A DNA stretch of 64,000 bases, from assembly GCA_045629005.1 (NCBI GenBank), contig JAZQQJ010000081.1, forward strand, positions 1 through 64,000. Reading direction: 5' to 3'. The position numbers and the translations under genes were made by a program. The notes beneath the pieces were generated by a model. That model was not told the DNA's origin and searched no databases. It worked only from the letters and a program-made list of their open reading frames with translations. Every line of letters begins with the position of its first letter. Positions within the stretch are counted from its first letter, which is position 1. Of the stretch, positions 59,584 through 64,000 are shown in pieces. This DNA is from RGIG3528 sp045629005 (lineage in GTDB: Bacteria; Bacillota; Clostridia; Lachnospirales; Lachnospiraceae).

Positions 59584-60363
59584 ATGGCAGAATTTACTCT
59601 TGAAAACCTTGAATTCCTGCTTGCCGTACTTGTCAGAATATCTGCTTTCGTTTTTGTAGCACCTGTTTTTTCTCTAAAAAACATGCCGGCGAGAGTGAAA
59701 ATACTTCTTTCCGTTGCTGTTGCGGTTATTATTTACTGTGTCTCATCGGTAAGAGTTGTAGAGTACAACGGAGTTATCGGATATGCGGCTCTTCTCGTTA
59801 AAGAAGCCATTGTAGGACTTATACTTGGACTTTTTTCGAATCTTGCATATTACATTCTCGGATTTGCCGGACAAATGATTGATATGGAAGTCGGACTCTC
59901 GAATACTCAGGAGCTTGATCCTCAGAGCCAGGTTTCCGTTACCATTTCATCATCTATCCTTAATTATTCCGTTATTTTAACGTTGCTTGTTACTAACATG
60001 CATCTGTTTATTCTGAAAGCGATAATTGATTCGTTTACTGCTGTCCCTGTAGGCGGACTTGTTCTTCATGGCGATATATATAAACAATATCTTGTTTATA
60101 TTTGTGATTACATGATTATTGCTTTTAGAATTATTTTACCTGAGTTTGCCGCTATGCTTGTTGTAAACACAGTGCTTGCAATTCTCGCAAAGGCTGCTCC
60201 GCAGCTTAATATGTTCGTTATCGGCTATCAGCTTAAGATATTTGTCGGATTGACCGTTTTAGCAGTTATGCTTTTGCTTTTACCGGGTATATCGGACATG
60301 ATTTTCGAAAATATGATAGAGAATATGAGAAATGCTTTATATTTTATGGGAGGAGGAAGCTAA
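59584..60363 (+). CDS. fliR: Flagellar export gate protein FliR
   Basis: A 259-residue, six-helix membrane protein. The family motifs NLEFLLAVLVRISAFVFVAPVF, LVKEAIVGLILGLFSN and AGQMIDMEVGLSN are clear. It lies directly after fliP and before fliQ. The usual order is fliP-fliQ-fliR. Confidence 0.94.
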   Translation: MAEFTLENLEFLLAVLVRISAFVFVAPVFSLKNMPARVKILLSVAVAVIIYCVSSVRVVEYNGVIGYAALLVKEAIVGLILGLFSNLAYYILGFAGQMIDMEVGLSNTQELDPQSQVSVTISSSILNYSVILTLLVTNMHLFILKAIIDSFTAVPVGGLVLHGDIYKQYLVYICDYMIIAFRIILPEFAAMLVVNTVLAILAKAAPQLNMFVIGYQLKIFVGLTVLAVMLLLLPGISDMIFENMIENMRNALYFMGGGS

Positions 60364-60630
60364 ATGAACGAACAGACCGTTATAGACATTTTTTCACAAA
60401 CGATTGTTTTAGCTTTAAAAATAGCTGCGCCGATGCTTCTTGTTTCCCTTGTAATCGGTCTGATAATAAGCATAATTCAGACACTTACATCAATCCAGGA
60501 ATCAACACTTACGTTTGTTCCTAAGCTTCTTGCCGTTTTTCTTGTTCTTATACTTGCAGGAAGCTGGATGATTACCAGTCTTAGAGAATATATCGTCGAA
60601 CTTTTTAATTTTTCGAGTTATCTGGGATAA
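60364..60630 (+). CDS. fliQ: Flagellar export gate protein FliQ
   Basis: An 88-residue protein with two membrane helices (MLLVSLVIGLIISIIQTLTS and LLAVFLVLILAGSWMI) and the IQEST...FVPK hinge. It begins the base after the fliR stop, so the two are tightly coupled. Confidence 0.95.
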   Translation: MNEQTVIDIFSQTIVLALKIAAPMLLVSLVIGLIISIIQTLTSIQESTLTFVPKLLAVFLVLILAGSWMITSLREYIVELFNFSSYLG

Positions 60631-60632
60631 AA

Positions 60633-61778
60633 ATGAAACGCAAAGAACTCCTCATACAAAGCGAATATGAATGCCGGTTCAAAGTGAACCTCCAGCTCTT
60701 CGCAGATGAAGGAGCCGGCGGAGAGAAGACAGAAGAAGCAACCGCTAAACGACTTGAAGATGCCCGTAAGGAAGGTCAGGTTAACAAAAGTCAGGAGCTT
60801 GTTACAGCCTCCATGCTTTTGGCATTATTCCTTACAATAAAGATTTTCATAGGTTTTATCGGTGAAAATCTTATGAAGGCTTTTCCGGAAAGTTATTCGA
60901 GTATTCATGTCTATGCTGTTGAAATGCCGGAAGTCGGCTTCTTTACCGCAATACTTCGACAAGGGTATTTAAGGATTATTATTACAACGTTACCTGTGTT
61001 CATTATTGCAATTGTTGTAGCATTCGGCATAAATGTTGCTCAGGTTAAGTGGAAGCCTACGCCAAAGCCTTTACAGCCTAAGCTTGAGAAAATAAGTCCT
61101 CTTAAGGGATTTAAGAGAATGTTTTCGGCTGAAAAGCTGTTTGACCTTGTAAAGTCTGTTGCTAAAATCGGACTTATTTTCTACATTGCATGGAATTCAA
61201 TAATAAAAGATTATGATACAATAAAAGTACTATACGACGTCGGCCTTATGGCTGCCGTTAAATACATTGGCAATTTTGTTATAAACATGGGAATCAAGAT
61301 TTCCGTTGTTTACCTTATTGTAGGTTTTGCTGATTTCATCTATCATTTCCTGAAATTCAAGAAGGACATGAAGATGACAAAACAGGAAGTTAAAGATGAG
61401 TTTAAGCAGCAGGAAGGCGATCCTCAGATTAAAGGAAGAATTAAACAGAAAATGCGTGAAGCCTCTCAGCGTCGAATGATGCAGAAGGTTCCGGATGCTG
61501 ATGTTGTTATCACCAACCCGACGCATTTTGCCTGTGCTCTTAAGTACGACAAAGCAGTTTCATCTGCTCCCGTGCTTGTAGCTAAGGGTGCCGATTATGT
61601 GGCACAGAAAATTAAAGAGGTCGCAAGGGAAGCAAAGGTTCCGATTGTAGAGAACAAAGCCCTTGCACGTATGCTGTATACAAACGTTGATTTGGACAGT
61701 GAAATTCCGCCCGAGCTTTATGCTATGGCGGCAGAAGTTCTGTCGTATGTATATCAGACGACAGGAAAGCAATATTAA
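60633..61778 (+). CDS. flhB: Flagellar export switch protein FlhB
   Basis: A 381-residue protein with four membrane helices and a cytoplasmic autocleaved domain. The cleavage motif NPTH is at 295-298. GEKTEEATAKRLEDARKEGQV marks the N-terminus after about 30 extra residues (KVNLQLFA), as is usual in Clostridia. It interacts with FliK to switch from hook to filament export. Confidence 0.96.
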   Translation: MKRKELLIQSEYECRFKVNLQLFADEGAGGEKTEEATAKRLEDARKEGQVNKSQELVTASMLLALFLTIKIFIGFIGENLMKAFPESYSSIHVYAVEMPEVGFFTAILRQGYLRIIITTLPVFIIAIVVAFGINVAQVKWKPTPKPLQPKLEKISPLKGFKRMFSAEKLFDLVKSVAKIGLIFYIAWNSIIKDYDTIKVLYDVGLMAAVKYIGNFVINMGIKISVVYLIVGFADFIYHFLKFKKDMKMTKQEVKDEFKQQEGDPQIKGRIKQKMREASQRRMMQKVPDADVVITNPTHFACALKYDKAVSSAPVLVAKGADYVAQKIKEVAREAKVPIVENKALARMLYTNVDLDSEIPPELYAMAAEVLSYVYQTTGKQY

Positions 61779-61842
61779 AGCAGCATAAGTTATCCGTTAT
61801 ATGCGAAAAGAAATATACGACTAAGATGAAAGGTGCACAAAA

Positions 61843-63882
61843 ATGAAAAAGAATGACATTTTCATAGGAATTTATATATTGTGCGCCATAATTTTCCTCA
61901 TTATTCCGCTTCCGACATTTATACTGGATCTACTTATGGCTTTTAACCTGTCCGTAGCATTTATCATTCTTTTTACAGCACTTTTCAGTACAGATGTTTT
62001 GCAGATGTCATCTTTTCCGACACTGCTCCTTTTTACAACCATTTTCCGTATTTCCCTTAACGTTTCTTCAACAAGAAACATTCTTTCACAGGGTTATGCC
62101 GGTGAAGTTGTTAACGCCTTCGGTTCATTCGTAGGCGGAGATAACATGGTAATAGGCTCCATCGTTTTCATTATCCTTATTATCGTCCAGTTCATGGTCA
62201 TCAATAAAGGTTCTGAACGTGTAGCTGAAGTTTCTGCAAGATTTACACTCGATGCCATGCCCGGTAAGCAGATGTCAATCGATGCTGACTTAAACACGGG
62301 AGCCATTACGGATAAAGAAGCCCAGGAAAGAAGAAAGAAAATTCAGGATGAATCAAACTTCTTCGGAGCCATGGACGGTGCTACCAAGTACGTTAAAGGA
62401 GATGCTACCGCAGGTCTTCTTATCACTCTTATAAACTTTATCGGTGGTATTGCAACCGGTATGCTTATGCAGGGGTTGGATATTACAACAGCCCTCAGCC
62501 AGTATGCCCTTCTTACAATAGGTGATGGTCTTGTTTCGCAGATTCCTTCACTTGTAATATCACTTTCAACTGGTATTGTAGTTACAAAGGTTTCAAGCGA
62601 TACAAATACAGGCGACTTACTGATCGGTCAGCTGTTCAGCACACCGAAGACAATGTATATTGTTGGTGCTGCAATGATTATTCTTGGCCTTTTTACGCCG
62701 CTTCCGACGCTTGTCTTTGTAATTTACGGAGTGGTTTTTGTTCTTACCGCTCGTGCTATACAGTCCAAGCTTGAAGTTGCAAAGGTCGAAACGGAAGTTT
62801 CCGAAGTCGATACGAGTGCTGAGGAAATACGAAAGCCCGAGAACGTTGTTTCGCTTCTTAATGTCGATTCAATCGAGCTTGAGTTTGGTTACGGTATCAT
62901 CCCTCTTGCTGATGCAAATCAGGGTGGTGACCTTCTTGACCGAGTTGTTCTCATCAGAAGGCAGATTGCTCTTGAATACGGTTGCGTTGTTCCTACAATT
63001 CGTATGAGAGATAACATTCAGCTTAATCCTAACCAATACATTATTAAGATTAAAGGAATTCAGGTAAGTGAAGGTGAGATTCTGTTCGACCATTACATGG
63101 CTATGAATCCCGGTTATGTTGAAGAAGAAATCACCGGCATTCCGACATTCGAGCCGTCCTTCCATCTTCCTGCAATTTGGATTACCGAAAGTCAGAGAGA
63201 AAGAGCAGAGTCCTACGGATATACTGTTGTCGATCCGCCTTCGATTATTGCTACACACCTTACAGAGGTTATCAAGCAGCATCTTGATGAGCTTCTTACA
63301 CGTCAGGATGTTCAGAGCCTTGTCAACAACCTTCAGGAACACAATGGTACGGTTGTTACCGAGCTTATTCCCAAGCTTATGGGTATCGGTGAAGTTCAGA
63401 AGGTGCTCCAGAATCTTCTTAAAGAGGGTGTTTCAATCAGAGACCTTGTTACTATTTTTGAAACACTTGCCGATTATGCCGGTTCAACGAGAGATACGGA
63501 TGTACTTACAGAATATGTAAGGCAGAGCCCGTCGATAAAGCGTTTTATTTCGAACAAGTATTTCCCTGTTAATATGTCTACAAACGTTGTTACACTCGAT
63601 CCGAAGATTGAGCAGGAGATTATGAACAGCGTTAAACAGACGGAACAGGGCTCATACATAGCAATAGACCCTGAACGCAATCAGAAGATTATGCGTTCGG
63701 TTAAGGATGAAGTTGAGAAGCTTGAAAATCTCGGCGGCAATCCGATTATCATTACTTCTCCTATTGTCAGAATGTATTTTAAGCGTATGACAAAGGACTA
63801 TTTTGGGGATTTGGTTGTAATTTCCTATAACGAAATTGAATCAAATGTTGAACTACAATCTGTTGGGATGGTGACGTGCTGA
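61843..63882 (+). CDS. flhA: Flagellar export gate protein FlhA
   Basis: A 679-residue protein. Seven to eight membrane helices fill the first half, with RFTLDAMPGKQMSIDADLN (FHIPEP motif region) between. The C-terminal cytoplasmic ring domain (about 330-679) binds chaperone-substrate complexes. It stops one base before the start of flhF. Confidence 0.97.
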   Translation: MKKNDIFIGIYILCAIIFLIIPLPTFILDLLMAFNLSVAFIILFTALFSTDVLQMSSFPTLLLFTTIFRISLNVSSTRNILSQGYAGEVVNAFGSFVGGDNMVIGSIVFIILIIVQFMVINKGSERVAEVSARFTLDAMPGKQMSIDADLNTGAITDKEAQERRKKIQDESNFFGAMDGATKYVKGDATAGLLITLINFIGGIATGMLMQGLDITTALSQYALLTIGDGLVSQIPSLVISLSTGIVVTKVSSDTNTGDLLIGQLFSTPKTMYIVGAAMIILGLFTPLPTLVFVIYGVVFVLTARAIQSKLEVAKVETEVSEVDTSAEEIRKPENVVSLLNVDSIELEFGYGIIPLADANQGGDLLDRVVLIRRQIALEYGCVVPTIRMRDNIQLNPNQYIIKIKGIQVSEGEILFDHYMAMNPGYVEEEITGIPTFEPSFHLPAIWITESQRERAESYGYTVVDPPSIIATHLTEVIKQHLDELLTRQDVQSLVNNLQEHNGTVVTELIPKLMGIGEVQKVLQNLLKEGVSIRDLVTIFETLADYAGSTRDTDVLTEYVRQSPSIKRFISNKYFPVNMSTNVVTLDPKIEQEIMNSVKQTEQGSYIAIDPERNQKIMRSVKDEVEKLENLGGNPIIITSPIVRMYFKRMTKDYFGDLVVISYNEIESNVELQSVGMVTC

Positions 63883-63883
63883 T

Positions 63884-64000
63884 ATGTTGATTAAAAAGTT
63901 TGAGGCACCTACAGAGGCTGAAGCTCTTGAGAAAGCAAAGGCCGAGCTGGGTAAAGATGTAATTATTACACACATCAAAACAATTAAACCTAAAGGGATT
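63884..64000 (+). CDS. flhF: Flagellar GTPase FlhF, 5' end only
   Basis: The first 39 residues (MLIKKFEAPTEAEALEKAKAELG, then DVIITHIK) match the FlhF N-terminus, an SRP-type GTPase that places flagella. The GTPase domain lies past the window. Confidence 0.85.
   Translation, partial: MLIKKFEAPTEAEALEKAKAELGKDVIITHIKTIKPKGI

Noticed and set aside
1..64000. CRISPR, prophage, insertion sequence or rRNA
   Set aside because: No repeat-spacer array, transposase, integrase or rRNA signature was seen anywhere.

Overview
The window comes from a motile, low-GC, Gram-positive Clostridia bacterium, most likely a Lachnospiraceae of the Butyrivibrio/Roseburia/Lachnospira type (genus not determinable from sequence alone). 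Reasons: heavy use of CTT leucine codons, consensus SigA promoters with 17-bp spacers, strong AGGAGG ribosome sites, CodY next to a long fla/che-type operon, nrdR-yifB-dprA-topA gene order, an LCP protein, an FtsK/SpoIIIE translocase and a cytoplasmic GH2 beta-galactosidase. I see no rRNA, insertion sequence, prophage or CRISPR array.

Layout. 1-2830: a GC-rich hairpin region, a secreted lipoprotein metallopeptidase with Ig-like and leucine-rich modules, and a perfect 32-bp inverted repeat. 2830-10357: a minus-strand RNase H-like exonuclease, then a plus-strand operon (membrane protein, small zinc protein, ruvA, ruvB, zapA, U32 peptidase-family protein) and a Nudix gene ending in a terminator. 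10375-10860: tRNA-Leu(CAA) and comFB on the minus strand. 10888-17488: zinc-finger membrane protein, polA, coaE, an unusually long FtsA-like protein and a YycJ-type MBL hydrolase. 17557-25806: ACT protein, UPF0210 protein, PepD, LCP protein and GH2 enzyme. 25796-26770: a minus-strand GNAT-Nudix fusion. 26885-35318: pnp with a highly structured leader, ftsK, fhs, a sugar isomerase/epimerase-like gene and nrdR. 35364-39758: yifB (ATPase motifs missing), dprA, topA. 39788-40682: codY.

40753-64000 is one flagellar supercluster: flgB flgC fliE fliF fliG fliH fliI fliJ, a MotE-like gene, fliK flgD, a TIGR02530-type gene, flgE flbD motA motB fliL fliM fliY cheY fliO fliP fliR fliQ flhB flhA and the start of flhF. 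It builds basal body, export apparatus, hook, stator and switch in roughly assembly order. Promoter-like sites subdivide it: SigA-like sites before flgB, motA and cheY, and a near-consensus SigD/Sigma28 site before the hook gene flgE. CodY is encoded immediately upstream, as in Bacillus subtilis, where it represses fla/che.

Most notable for follow-up: the pnp leader (5'-terminal hairpin plus a long second hairpin), a three-tier symmetric hairpin between flgE and flbD, the Sigma28 site inside the fla cluster, a YifB/ComM homologue that has lost its nucleotide-binding motifs, the fliP-fliR-fliQ order, two genes whose predicted transcripts would start on the start codon, and a GGGGGACGGGG-type perfect palindrome. 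All are sequence readings without database searches.
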